DNA of 64,000 bases from Littorina saxatilis. Taxonomy: Eukaryota > Mollusca > Gastropoda > Littorinimorpha > Littorinidae. The DNA is taken from positions 14,558,514 to 14,622,513 of the forward strand of contig NC_090254.1 of assembly GCF_037325665.1 (NCBI RefSeq), read 5' to 3'. The notes under the pieces were generated by a model. It was not told the DNA's origin, made no database searches, and saw nothing but the letters and a program-made list of their open reading frames with translations. The translations under genes and the position numbers were made by a program. Below, piece by piece: positions 41,501 through 54,100 of the stretch (position 1 is the stretch's first letter; each line of letters begins with the position of its first letter).

Positions 41501-43183
41501 TATAGAGATAGATGACAGTGTATTTTTCGCGTGGCTATAAATTGATTCGACCTTTGCACTTTTACAGTGAGGACAACTTACGGGTGCAAGGAAAGCGTTC
41601 TGGACAGTGCAGTGACATTCTAAAAATAGTAACGTAGTAACGGGAATATGGATTGACGCCACACGAAGGAAGGGAGATAAACGCAAAACACTGGAGAAGA
41701 TAAGGAAGAGTTACTGGGAATGGATCTGGGAAGATGAACAGAAAAACCAAAATCGGTTCAGCGCTGCGCGCTGAGAGCACGTGTTGAAAATTCTCATCGA
41801 CCAGGTTGTGTCCGGGGTCTACCTGAATATGCCCACCAAATTTGAAGCAGATCCATCGAGAACTTTGGCCGTGCATCGCGAACACACACACACACAAGTC
41901 GTATATATATAGATGTGTATGTGCACAGGATTTTGTGTTTTGCACAAAATTATAATGTCCTATTAAAATGTCTGAAAGCAGTCAAATGTCCTATTCATGC
42001 CGAAGAGCTCAGGACATTTGTCCTATAGGTATGAATTTGTGGCTACATCCCTGCATTTAATAAATCTGTGGTGTTCACTCTTCTTTCAGATTGTGTCGTC
42101 ACTTTCCCGTGACTAATTCAGGATTAAGCTGGTTTTCCTATACTTGATAGTAATGATACTGCAGTTAAACTAGCTTCAAGTGCAACTAGTTGAGACAAAA
42201 CATCCAGCCAGCGGGAATTATTTTTTGCTTTTGTTGTTTTGTTTTTCAGCACAAAGTTCTGGCGAGTATTCATATGGCTATGTCAGATGCTCACTGATTG
42301 ATGCACAGAATAAAAGTAACCAATATATATACTATTACTTTCAATACCCTATATATTTCATGCAGTTGGCTTGTTCATTTCTGCTCAGATACCTGCAGTC
42401 TACTCAGGTGTAAATGGCACTTGAAATCAGCTGACAACAGTTTTCTGAAGAATGAAAACAACAGCTTGTTTCTAGCGCAGATTGCTGTTTTTGGATTTTA
42501 AACGTTGCTGGAGTTGGCCGATTCTTTTTTCTTCTAGGAAAGCACAAAATTCTTATTGTTTCACTAACAGTAACTAACAGGGTCCGTACATGTGCATTTC
42601 TTATGATTTGGTTAAAGATGTTTTGGGTTGTTTGTTTACTTTCTCATTACCTCCATCTCTATTATTAATAAAAAAAACTAATGGGGATGTCTGTATGTGA
42701 AATACTCTGCTGATGATGTTGATTCATTCATCTGTTTCTACAGCCATGAAGAAGTCAACACTGGTTGCTGTCAAGGACGCTCCCAGTGATTCCAAATTTT
42801 TGCGACGCAGTGCAGGAGCTGCTCCTGGACAGGACTCTTCCACTTCCAGCGACACAGTGAACACTCCTGAAGATGAAAAGCCACATCAGTGTGCAGATGG
42901 TAGCGGTGAATCAACTCACAACACTGAAGTTGCAAAGACACATACCGCAGAGCAGTCTGCAGAGCCTGGCTCTTCGCAAAACAACACTTCAGTGCCATTA
43001 AATTCAGCTGAGGAATTCAAATTTGGTTTTGGTGGAAGTGAGGGTGCTACTGAAAGTGAAACTGTCAACACAGGCGAGGGTGCCGCTTCAGATAATGCTC
43101 AGAAAAACTATTTTGTGATGAAGCCGTCAAGTGAAGAGTTTCGCTTCAATTTTACAGCAGATGGATGTGGACAAGAGACATAA
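35536..43183 (+). CDS. UPF0488 family protein (C8orf33-like), 3 coding exons
   Basis: Exons 35536-35626, 38033-38167, 42744-43183; GT-AG junctions all in phase 1; 221 residues. Three blocks match human C8orf33: VDWCLARLEEKL (human LAWCVEQLELGL) in exon 1, KKRQAMRNMFGDYRAKMKA (human RKRQLMHSLFGDYRAQMEA) in exon 2, and SEEFRFNF at the C-terminus (human DEEFRFNFF). The middle of exon 3 is low-complexity, rich in S, T, E and N; FKFGFGG repeats the C-terminal motif in part. The biochemical function of this family is not known to me. The ATG follows an acceptor-like TTTTAG, so a noncoding first exon upstream is likely. Introns 1 and 2 are packed with transposable elements. Confidence 0.88.
36214..37740 (-). 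pseudogene. LINE RNase H-domain fragment, split by a DNA element
   Basis: Right part (about 37700-37501): KIVFSDSKAAIEALR, RNase H strand with the catalytic D. Left part (36780-36214): INLVWCPAHVNVPGNEKADK followed by a 170-residue C-terminal region. RNase H inside a LINE points to the I/R1-like groups. The element at 36781-37500 separates the halves. Otherwise the frame is open for 174 codons, so the copy is fairly young; the reverse transcriptase part is absent. Confidence 0.85.
36781..37500 (+). mobile_element. 720-bp repeat, family E (copy 1), palindromic ends
   Basis: Left end TGAGTCACTTGAGAAAAAGT+GACTC is a hairpin, followed by a CCGGCCGG run; right end GTGACTCGATCGAGCGTTTG then CTCTTCTTG. 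The interior holds two diverged copies of a block with AACGTTGG.CTTTTCTCGG and TGACCTTTGACCTTTTTCAA. The inverse copy is at 49734-50305. Confidence 0.85.
37788..37993. mobile_element. TTAA-flanked MITE
   Basis: TTAA|CCCTTACACTGGTG ... CAACCAGCCTAAGGG|TTAA: inverted ends with TTAA flanks (37784-37787, 37994-37997). It ends 35 bp before the acceptor of exon 2 of the C8orf33-like gene. Confidence 0.8.
38312..39480 (+). mobile_element. Inner 1169-bp hAT-like element with zinc-finger ORF
   Basis: Ends CAGGGCCTCACATCCA and its exact inverse TGGATGTGAGGCCCTG; 6-bp target duplication GGTCAG at 38306-38311 and 39481-39486. Subterminal GGACAAATGTCCT-type palindromes occur on both sides. It contains one intact ORF (38647-39222). 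CAGGG ends are typical of hAT elements; the 6-bp duplication is shorter than the usual 8. Confidence 0.9.
38647..39222 (+). CDS. Zinc-finger protein of the inner element (ZNF862/KIAA1586-like finger)
   Basis: Intronless 191-codon frame beginning MPPKRKLIPEKGQKKLHF and ending at TAG. An in-frame ATG 12 codons upstream exists, but MPPKRK resembles the start of related proteins. Residues ~76-130 (WATSFPWVSHDPERKLMFC, then GKSNTFTVGC, SALTDHQETKDH) match the C-x2-C...H-x5-H finger (C94, C97, H121, H127) at the N-terminus of hAT-derived proteins such as ZNF862 and KIAA1586. The N-terminal 70 residues are basic then acidic/proline-rich; the C-terminus is basic (KKWTSTRKRMLFSKRK). No RNase H-like transposase core follows. 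It may be a DNA-binding remnant, a regulator of related elements, or a young gene in a MITE. Confidence 0.75.
   Translation: MPPKRKLIPEKGQKKLHFKSLPSSSVSSTETELPPAPEQLEPDRPGENVDRDSQTSEPKKDTTPSLTPTRNFVSSWATSFPWVSHDPERKLMFCTSCQYTGKSNTFTVGCSNFCKSALTDHQETKDHAVSVQVPSLQRDKEIVETRDMLMRVYLEGQKDDIHKSQWVVKVVKKWTSTRKRMLFSKRKEPAQ
39490..40290. other. Interior of the outer element, no intact gene
   Basis: Only the short MPPKKAK frame at 39799-39918 is notable. Confidence 0.5.
40300..41930. repeat. Composite repeat with CCCGGCTTTGCCGGGT hairpin
   Basis: Starts ATACCCGGCTTTGCCGGGTG and ends near GTCGTATATATATAGATG. A block with AAAGCCGCCAGACCCCATCA occurs three times (about 40449, 40892, 41454), and a block with TTCTAAGGCGAACAACTCTG and GGGAACAGCACGAAAATGATT (split) twice (40527-40690, 41099-41270). 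It looks like a small element that duplicated internally. The TAGCTATAAATAGCTC motif recurs at about 46300. Confidence 0.7.
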
Positions 43184-44081
43184 ATCTGTTTTTGCTCTTC
43201 TTTCTCTGATGCAGAAAAAAGATAGGGGTTCTATTTTGATTGCAAGGACTCTGAGCTGTCCAAATTATCTTTTCTTTTGTGTAAGTTTCTCTATGGCGAC
43301 TTTTCTGAAAGTTTGCGGATGTGTCGAGCTGGTTTGATTCAATGATCGTAAAAGAGAATTTGTTAGAATATGTCATTTCAAACTTGGTTAAAGTTATTAT
43401 TGACATGGCTCTTCAATACTTGTGAAGAACCTGAAACAGTGAAGACCTTGACCTTGATGGCATGTACTGGAAGAAGCAGGAACAGATCTACGCAAAAATA
43501 GATGAACAACTATTAACTCAGTGGTTAAATGGCTGTGAAACTGAAAGAGTTGCACACCCTCAAAAATCTGAGACAAACATGTTGTTACTGTTACTGAACA
43601 GTGTCGACAAGCAGTCATAGCATGACAGTGATTCATGATATGCGTGTTGTGTAGTGTATGCTTGATGTGACGCCCGTTTCTTTCAGGAACATGCTGTCAT
43701 GCACATCAAAGCTCCCTGTTCAAAGCCACCAAATGGCTAGCCTCCACTGAACTGTTGCCACGTGCATGGTTGGGATTCTTCCGGTATATGCCGGAAATCC
43801 GGATTCGTAATGTCTGTGGTGACGTGTTTTTGTTTGTTAATTATACAGATCAGTCCCACCCATGCATGTGTATTTGCCTCGGTTGGTTGAAGGTGCTCAA
43901 CTCTTTCCTAGCCCGTTAAAAACTTGACATTGAACTTTACATTCAAAATCAAACATTATCAATTTTAGTTGAAGTATTTATGTGTCGGCAAAGATTAACA
44001 CTTGACTTGTGTCAACAATTAAATGCTCTTGCTGTTTTTTGTTCACGATGCCAACATAAAGACCAAACCTGACTGTACATA

Positions 44082-44087
44082 AATAAA
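44082..44087 (+). terminator. Candidate poly(A) signal, C8orf33-like gene
   Basis: AATAAATAAATGAAAA, about 900 nt after the stop at 43183. Confidence 0.5.
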
Positions 44088-44254
44088 TAAATGAAAACGA
44101 TTGAGCACTTTTGTTGTTACAATTGAAGTCTGTGTGAGAATTACTCTGCTGATGGTGTTGAATTTGGACTCTTTTTCACCTTGAAACTCTCCGTCTCTCT
44201 CTGGTCACTGTTCACATTCACATGCAAAGAAAAGTTCACAAGATAACTTGCATT

Positions 44255-44260
44255 TTTATT
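44255..44260 (-). terminator. Candidate poly(A) signal, LRRC34
   Basis: AATAAA on minus, about 925 nt after the stop at 45185, facing the signal at 44082. Confidence 0.45.
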
Positions 44261-45184
44261 CACCGAAGGAATTGTACAGTAATGCTAATGGTATTTACAA
44301 CTGTGCATGATAGTTACCTTCATCGGAATGAAATGCCATGCGAGGTATTCCCCACATGAATAATGAGTAAAATCCTCACAAATAAATGAAAACAAAATGC
44401 AAGTTTTCCCGGATGGACTGATAGAAGAAATATATCACAGACTAAGTGGGGAATGGAGCAAGGAAATATTTCATTGTCACTTTTTTTTGTGTGTGAAAAC
44501 ATATATCCATCCAATGTGCATGTGAGGGAAAAAACCATACAAACATTGCAAGGTTTCACAAAAATGTGAAACGAAAAACGTTTTTGATTTTGAATGATGG
44601 TGAGATAATATTCTTCAGTTGTTCAAAAGGGACTCAAACAGCTTGTAGTTCACATACATATGAATACATAAGTTAATGAAATGTATCTGACAGTGACACT
44701 GACTCCACTCTTTTACGATATTTTAGCACAAGCAATTTGCAACACATGGCATGATTCCAGAATTTCATAAAACATAAAATATCTTTTTCTGACCTATTAA
44801 ACTATAAAGGAACTTTTTTTTTTTATCTAAAGTCAAGCACAATCACAGACAGATCTTTGATGGAGAAACAGAAATTTAAGTTTCAATCAAATTTCAGACA
44901 TCTCGTATATTTTTTTGTTGTAGTACTGTACTGGTAATGTGGTATCCTGCCTTGGTTTGTAACAGTGACCAAGTGCAATTCACTCACAGATTCTAGACCA
45001 TATATTAGACAAAGTAAAAGAAGCTTTGCTTTTCCTAATATATGTTGTCCCAGAGTAGCCTTCACAGGAAAACATTTGAATTGTGCAGTCTTTGTCTTGA
45101 TGAGTAAAGATCTTGTTTTTAACTTTTCTCAACAAAAATCAATTTGCTTTTTAGATATTACACACAAAACAAGAGAGACAGAGA

Positions 45185-48100
45185 TTAAAGTTCAAAGGAA
45201 GAGAAGGGGATGCTGTCGCTGGCTCTGCCGCTACGAGGGTTGGGACCTCTAGGTTGCCACTCGGGAACATCATCGCCATAGACACCAGCGTAGTAGTAGT
45301 GTCGTTGGATGCCGTGGTTGAGTTCACACAGGTAAGTAACGCCATCGACAATGTAAGGCTGAACGTCTGTGTTTCGCATGTCCAGTCGGCCTGTTTTGAC
45401 CAGGTTGTCAAAGGCCTAAAAACAGGAAAATAACTTGAAATACATTGAGTGTTTAGTTGACTGATTTATAAAACGCTTAATGATTGGTGGTGACCATCCA
45501 TCATTATACACTAAAGTGGAATCTCCTTCAAAAATAAAGAGCCTATATTTTGCAGATTTACCATGTGTAATGTCTAAAAATATACCTTATTTTAAGACTG
45601 CCTCCCTTCTAAGACCTGGTTTTCTCAGATTATTTGAGGCATTAAAAGGGGTGTTCTACTGTCTTTCATCCAAAGGCCAATAAACCAGCTCTTCTCAACA
45701 TGAGAATCTCCAACAATTGAGGCTGAGCGCTGTTTAGAGATCGTGCATTTAGAGCGCTTACTTCCCTTTGTTTCTCACATCTTCTGAACACGGTCAATTC
45801 ATTGTCTGATTTTGGTCAAGATTTGCTATGTGAAGAATAGCTCTTTATTCAGAATGAAATCATAAGGCCCCCCCAAAAAATAGGTGTTGTTACGGTAACA
45901 TAGCCAACAAAAATAGGGTAGGAAGGTAGGCAATCACTTTTTTTTTTTACTTTTTTTTCTAATGTGTACAAATTAAACCTACTTGACAGGGAAATAAGTG
46001 TGCGACTCGGGCGCTTTCGCTTTCATTGCGTTTTCTGCACTCGTTTTCTTGTTTTTGTGTGTGTTTTTTTGACAATTATGTAATAAAAAGTTATGGGGTC
46101 GGCCCCTAAAAATAGGGTAGGTCGGGTTACCGTAACCACACCTATTTATTTTTTAGGCCTAACCTGAAAATGTTGCCAGGCTACCGATTTGTTGGTTCCT
46201 TTCTCTGTGTCTCTCCAAAACTCAAAGGTTTGCATGAGCATACCAGGAGACATTAACATTCAGACCTTTATTGCAATCAGCCATCTAATACACAGGTGTT
46301 TGAGCTATAAATAGCTTCGTGTTCAAGGCGAGCAGACAACCGCATAGCAGCTACTGTGACAAAGGGGGACTACTGCGGCACTGTGTCGCATGATCAACAA
46401 CTTACAATGCAGGCGGGCTCTTCGTGGTTGTTGCCCCAGATGTAGATGTTGGTCAGTGACATGTTGGTCTTCATGGCGTCGGCTATGGCACACAGCCCTG
46501 GACTGCTGATGTTGTTGTGGACTATCACCAGGCTGAAACAGTCACCACAGTAACTCAACGTCATCATCAACACCAGCAAACGCATCATCTCTGACAGCAT
46601 TGGTGGTAGGACAGGTCTATACTATGTCAGTCCATTTTTACTCTATGCCTCTTAGAGCTTCAAGTATCACCGCAAGAGAACCCATGTGCAGATCCCAAAA
46701 CACCCACTGTAAACTGTGCTACCTACTTTCACTTTTGCTTTCATATTACATGTATCTATAATGCATATCTGTTGCTGTTTCTACCTGCTTCCTGCCAGGA
46801 ACATTCGCTGTAGTTACTTTGCTACCATTTTTAAAAACTTTAAACTTGAAGGAGTTACTTCCCATGTCATGGCAACGGCATTGGAGAAGACACCATTCTG
46901 TGCGGGAGGCAATGGGGTATTCCCCTTTTTTTTGTTGAGAACTCCGATTTTCTTGTTGTCTCGAGGCCAGACCTGTTTACCCCCCCACATGAAAATCAGG
47001 AATGCAACTGTTACTTTTCCGTAATTTGAGGCATCTTTGAGTAATCTTTTTTATCAACCATAAACCAGCTCGAAAATGATTAAACGACACGTTAATTCGC
47101 GCACTACCATGCAAAACAAGTACAAAATTGATAACCATGTTTAACAGTATTGTACTACACACACAGAAGCTCGATCACACACACCACAAACACACAACAC
47201 AAGACACCTGATACATATGCAAGTTAACAAAGTTAAGTTTACTTTATCTAAAAAAAAAACTAAAAAATAACAGTATTCAGGGGCGGAGCAAGAGAGCTAG
47301 AGGGGGGGGGGGGGGGGTACAACCTGGGGTCCAGGGGTTGGGGGGTCTGGCTGAAGAATTTTAGCTATTTTATTAACAATTTGTGGCTTATCCTTGATTT
47401 TAAACATGATAAACTGGTGTCAGCAGCCACTCGTTATATTTCTTTTAAAGTTAGTATTAAATAATAGCAATTTATCTTCATTGATATCTGCTTCCGACAA
47501 AAACAAAAATTTCACAGACAGAAAATGTTTTGTTTTTTCCCACAGACTGAATTTTTGTGTTTTTTGTTGATTTTTTGACAGCAAGGGGGGGGGGGGGGTC
47601 CGGAACCCCTGTATCATCCCCCCCCCCCCCCACCCCCGTACTTTGCCCTTGGACTATTTACAGTCAAGATGCATGTGAACAAAACCACCTTACATTCTGT
47701 CACATCAGACATCCTGCATTAATAGTCATAATAACTCGATCTCTTCAGAAGCTACCTTTAATTTTAGAGGACCGATTCGTTTATTTCCTTTAAACATTTT
47801 GTTGTAAGTTTTTCGATTCAAAGAACTGTGATCTTTGCTATATTGGAGAAATATTAATGGAGATCAGTTTTAGACTCAGAAAGACTTGAATTTCGGCAAC
47901 AGCACAAGTCACTGAAGAGCGCGACCATAGACCTACATCTATGTCTCTGGCGTGACTGACCGTAGTGAGAGATCGGTTCGCAGGTCCGGGAGATTCTGTG
48001 GAAGTAGAGACCTAAATCAAATAAACTCGATGCGAAGCAGGCTCATGTTTTGCCAAACATAATTTCGTGTTTTTGTTTGTTTCCATGTTCATTTGTGTAC

Positions 48101-51100
48101 TGCATTTTGTTAAAACTAATGCTGCGTCTAGCCTCGCTAACTGACTTAGCTTTGTTGTTGCACTGATCTCAAGTCGATCACCAAAATGAATGTGGTTCGC
48201 TCTTCTTAAACTTCACCAGACACCGCCACTTGACTTAATAGTTTTGCCGATATTCCTGTACAACTTTCGCTTTTTTGGTTGGCATTTCGTCCCCACAGAG
48301 ATCGGCCCAAAATTACCCTTCGGACCAATGTCGATCTCAAAACCGCGGAATCCGACAAATACCTTGCTGTACACATGCGCAGAAAAGGCTGTTTCGGTCA
48401 GCCTTGAAATCACAATCCTGGTGACTACCACAATTTCGACTTCGAATTTTCACCCACGAAAAAGATTCTCTCGACCGCAATTTCCGGAATTTTCGGTAGA
48501 TTTCCGTAATACCGGAATTTAGACCCCAAATCCGTAATAATTCCGGACAATCCGGGAGGGTAAACAGGTCTGCAAGGCCTTCCTGAGTCCAAAATTGAAT
48601 TCACGAAGACTTTACGATGTATTCTTATGGACAATACAGTGCCAAAGCTTCGTGAAGTACATTTTGCGAAGTCAACCTTGCCCAATCAATATCAAGCTTT
48701 AAAAGAAGTTGGGGAGGGGGGAACCACTCAACTTCTTCTTCTTCTGCCAGGCATGGGAATTCCAAAATAATTAAACAACTCTGAAAATAGGCCGAGGTCC
48801 AGGGGCCGCCTAGACGGGGTACAGGGGCAGAGCCCCGTTGGGGGGACCAGGGGGCATAGCCCCCCGGAAGGAAAATGATTTTTAGCATTTTAGACCAATA
48901 TTTTGATAGTTCTCGTGTAAGCAAATAATGGATAGAGAGACAATAGTATACATATAATTTAATTTACCTTTTTTTTGCTGCGGACAATTTTTTATTTTCG
49001 CTGAAACGTAATTTCCTTTTCGCGGAAATCCACGATTTCGCGGACAATTCACATGCCTGTTCTGCGTTCATCGGTTGAAACTCCCACGTACACTCGTGGT
49101 TTTTTTGTGCACAAGTGGGTTTTTACATGAATGACTGTTTTTACCCCGCCAGCCATACGCCGCTTTCGGGGGAAGCCATAACCAGTGTACTAACCACTTG
49201 AGGGTAGTGTTGCAGTGAGTGATGGCCTCAGCGATGTGCATAGCACCATCATCCTCCAGCCTGTTGTAGCCGAGGTCCAGCATCTCCAGCCCTGTGTTGT
49301 GCTGCAGCAGGTTGGCCAGCTCCTTGGTGCCGTCACGCGTGATGCGGTTACTGCACACACCCGTCACAACAATCAGCACTCCTATTAAGCTTAAGGCTAT
49401 AGCTTTTCATTAGAGAGTGCAAGCGATAGAAGACACACAGATACCAGTCACCATAAAAGTACAGTCAAACCAGTTATGTCTCCTGTGATGATATTGATGA
49501 TGTAATCTAATGATGTCATCTAATAGGATGTGGTAATGGTGCTTTTGCACATGCACACATCTATTAAGCTAAGGGCAATATAACTGTTCATTAAAGGGTG
49601 CAAGCGATAGAACTAGAAGCCACACAGGAACCAGTCACCATAAAAGTACAGTCAAACCTGTCTCTAATGACGACCCATGGAACCAACGTACAGTGGTCCT
49701 TATGGTTGTTACGAAAAGGGATTTATAAAAGAACAAGAAGAGCAAACGCTCGATCGAGTCACTTTCGCAGTTCTGAATATTATATGAGGCATCAGATGGA
49801 CAGGAAGAAATTGCTATTCACAACCCAATGAGTCACGTTCACATAAAATTTGAGCCCGGTCACTTTTATAGTTTCCGAGAAAAGCCCAACGTTAAGTTGT
49901 GTGTTGCCGAACAGAAAAGGCTAGTTATCTCCCTTGTTTTTCTGATAACGTTCGTAAAAGGCAACAGATGTAAATACTTTGATGTAAAGAATAATCCTAC
50001 AAAGTTTCAATCACATCCGATGAACTTTGTCAAAGATATAAAATGTCTAATTTTTCCTTTGACGCTGACCTGTGACCTTGAAAAAGGTCAAAGGTCAACG
50101 AAACCATCGTTAAAGTGTAGAGGTCATTGGAGGTCACGACTAAACAAAATATGAGCCCGATCGCTTTGATAGTTTCCGAGAAAAGTCCAACGTTAAGGTG
50201 GTGTCTACGGACGGCCGGCCGTCCGGCCGGCCGGCCGGATGGCCAGCCGGCCGGACAGACTAACACTGACCGATTACATAGAGTCACTTTTTCTCAAGTG
50301 ACTCAAAAAATGAAACTGTGATGTAAAAATAATCAATCTAATATGTGTATAATAACATGGGTGAAACTTTTCCGCCTCAGGGCGGAAATCCGCCAAATGA
50401 AATTGGTCAAATAAGGAATTCCTTATTTTGAAAATCTTTTTTGCCCGCGATCCGATCCGTATTTCCCCAAACACAGTGACCGGACATCGCTGAGTCTTTG
50501 TTTCACTGAGCGCACGAATTATCGGACTACAGCTTGGCATTTGTTACCATTGTTTAATGTGCAAATTTGTGCGTTTGAGATACCAAGAGAGGCCTACTTT
50601 TACCCTTAAAAGCCTGATTTTTCGTTTTCTTCCGGGGGGCTTTGCCCCCCTGGGCCCCCTAGCAGGGCATTGCCCCTGCACCCCAACAGGGCCTGGGCGG
50701 CCCCTGGACTCATTTTCCTTATTTTCAATTCTGATCAGTTTCACCCATGTAATAAATAGCCCAAACAAATGCTTATTTGGCATAGAAAGTTTGAGTGAAG
50801 TGGATTGTTTATTTGTGATAGTGATACAAAAAGCAGTTTTAAAAAGAGAAACTCACCAGCTGAGGTTGATGTATGTGAGCGTGAAGTTGTGCATGAGATT
50901 CTCCGCCAGTCTAAAGGCTCCGAAGTCTCGCATGTCGTACTTCTCTAGGTGAATCTCTTTTATTGTTGTGTTAACCTGCAGTCACAGGCAACAATCGTTT
51001 GTCAATTATCAACAATACCGATGACTGGTGATTATTATCAACAACAACACACTAATAACAATAACAACAATAAAAAAATAACTAAGTTCAATAGTTACAG

Positions 51101-54100
51101 CATTAAAGTGATACACTGCTACTGACCATTCTCTACAAACTGCAAAATGCAAACATTTTAAACTTCTAAAATATAATTATAAGATCAAGAAAAAAGTTTC
51201 AAGAAGAAATGCAGCATAAACAAAGAAAGAATCAAGATATCTGAGAAACGAATCAAGCATAAAAAACCCACATGACAACTTCTTTTCAGAAAGGACATTT
51301 TGCACTGCACATCAGCAACTACATCCACAATTATATGAAGACACACAAGCAAGTAAGCTCCACTCTTCTTCATGTCGATGCCTGCTGTCAGACATGTGTG
51401 GCCCCTTTGCACGTTGAATGGCCAATGTGACGTAGAGCAATCAAGAATTCTTTTACTAGAGATTTGAGAAACTTCAATGTTTATCCAAAGTATTTTGAAT
51501 ATATGGCACACTCAACAGTCTCCACGCTAAGCGTAGTAGACATGCTGTCCGTTAGATATCCAAGCATGCTAGGTTTCGCTTTTACAACAGACACATAAAA
51601 CCCCTCCAGGAAGTTACCTTAACACCGAGACACCATGTGATAACTCTAGTAGAGGCCCTTTCATGCTTATGATATATTAATCTGCTTGTAACTTTTTAAT
51701 CTGCTTATGATTTTTGAATCTGCTAATGTGTTTTTTGTGTGTGTAAATTGTAATCTTATACAAAAAATTGAATCTACATATGATTTTTCAGCATGCTTAT
51801 GCTACATGTGATGACTACATAGCACAAGTACCAACCTTGAGCATTTTGGCAAAGTGAACAGTGGGCTCCTCCATGTGTGTGAAGAGAATGGGGCGGTTGA
51901 CGTTGATGGACTTGATCGTTGAGTTATGGAGAAGGACGGTGCCCAGAGCTATCACGCTCTCTGTCCTCTGCAAAGACATATTTCATCAACAGAAAGAATA
52001 CAGTGGAACCTGTCTCTAAGGACCACCCAAGGGACAGACTAAAAGTGGTCTTCAGAGACAGGTGCTTGTTAATTATGGAAAAGTGAATTATAGAGAGAGA
52101 AAGCTCATTGGGGACCCTTTTGGGTGGTCGTTTTGGACAGGTGGTTGTTCTAAAGAGGTGATCGCTGGGGCAGGTTTTACTGTTCCAATCTATAATGATT
52201 ATATCTTAGGGTTAGCTTTTCTATAGCGTATGTCCCGTAAGTGACTCCAAGTGCTTTACAAATACATGTACATCATAAAGCATAAAATCATACCCCAAAA
52301 AATGTATCACCGAACAAAACAAAAACAAAGCATACTGAGCGTAAATAACACACATAATATAGAAAGCACGGAGAGCATAGATTACTGTGGTTCTGGCTGT
52401 ATAACCTGTCATTATTATGATTATCATTATTATATTTTGGTCAAAAACGCAAATAAGTTTCATTACTGTACCAGGTCTGTATCTCCCAGGTCGAGGTGCT
52501 CCAGAGAGGTGTTGATCTGCAGGGCCTGAGCAAAATGCATGCCTCCCTTGTGTTCCTTGGTCTCCAGCTTGTTGCCGTTCAGTCGCAGCAGCCTCAGCGT
52601 CTCATTGGTCTAAGTTACGCAAAACAAACACAGAGAGATTGAATACTAGCTTAATAAAAGAAACATAATGCCTAACTCAATTACTCTGTAAATCAATCAA
52701 TCACGTGTGCCTTTAATTCATTGTTTCCCAGGTACGGATATATCCGTACCCGCTCATATGGCTCTATCTGACCTGGTACGAATATATCCTAACACACAGT
52801 CACTTCCTGTAACGTCGATCTAACGTCTGCATTCCATCGTGTTGATACACAGTTACTTCACAGTTACTATACAATTCAGAGTGACCTTCTGCAGCACATC
52901 TGGTCTCGGCTAAAATAATCTTGGTCAACATAGGTGGGGTAGAAAGTGTTAAAGCAACCCTTTTCTATGACCATACACTCATTAACTCTGTTCCACTACT
53001 GATCTTTATCAACAGTGTGTATCCAAAGCATGTCTATTCAGTTGTGACAGGGTGACCCGTCACCAATTATAGAGTAAAGCTGTTGTCATTGTCCAGTCTA
53101 GTGTTTGTATTTCATCTTGCCAACCGATTTGTGTTTTGTGTCATTTCATTATTCTTTGAACTAAAAGTACTGGTGTGCACCTGCCATGTCCAGCTGCAAA
53201 CAGTCTCCTTTTGAGTGAAGCAATTTTCTTAATCCCCCAATACCACAACTTGAAGTAGACAGACCCCCTGTGTCTGAGGCAGGCAACCCTGTCTGCAGGG
53301 GAAGTATTATGCAATCTGACATACACCCCTGAGGTTTGGGGAAGTGTGAAGTGGGTGTGATTTCCTTTGATACTGATAGTGAGAGATCAAAGAAGCCTGT
53401 CAGCTCTGGTTGGAAGGTCCCTTACCCTCTTCCCCCCCCCCCCCCCCCTTTCTTCTTGTCTTTAACTAATTATTTTAACTTATTATCTTAGAATGTTGTG
53501 TTACTAATAGTTACAAGGATTTTGATTGGATGTTTGTGACCCCATCTCTTTTCTGCATAATTGAGCGTAATCTTCTCCTTCTTCTTCATGGACTGAAACT
53601 CCCACATTCACTCATATTTTTGCACACGTGGGTTTTTACGTGTATTACTGTTTTTACCCCGCCATTCAGGCAGCCATACGCCACTTTTGGGGGAATTGAG
53701 AATAATTATTTTTCAGATTCAGCTCAGCGTCTCTCTTCTCAAATATACATACATGCAAGGCCTTGGCTAGTGACTCTGCCCCTGCTGGCCCGATGTCATT
53801 GCACATCAAGTTCAACTCTTTCAGTGTCGTGTTCCTCTGAAACAAAAAAAAGGTTTCAGAAAGGTGCAACTCATTTTAACTTAAACCATGCAGTTAAACA
53901 CAGTAACTAACCAAATGTAATGCTTCATGCTGTCTTGTAAACATTTTCTATGACGTTCTTCAAAACATATAACAAGAGAAAAGGAGATAGAAGAAAATGC
54001 AACTGCTGACTTAAAGCCAGCTTCTTCTTCTGCGTTCATGGGTTGAAACTCCCACGTACACTTGTGTTTTTTGCGCAAGTGGGTTTTTATGTGTATGACC

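Larger units (their letters stand above)
38234..42053 (+). mobile_element. Outer hAT-like element, CAGGGATGT ends, 6-bp target duplication
   Basis: Left end CAGGGATGTCATTTGG, right end GGCTACATCCCTG; flanking CATTTA on both sides (38228-38233, 42054-42059). Subterminal GGACAT/ATGTCC motifs recur. A short frame from 39799 (MPPKKAKACQTTKKAEHVWR) resembles the start of the inner element's protein, suggesting kinship. It has been invaded by the inner element (38312-39480) and by the repeat at 40300-41930, and carries no transposase I can recognise. Confidence 0.8.
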
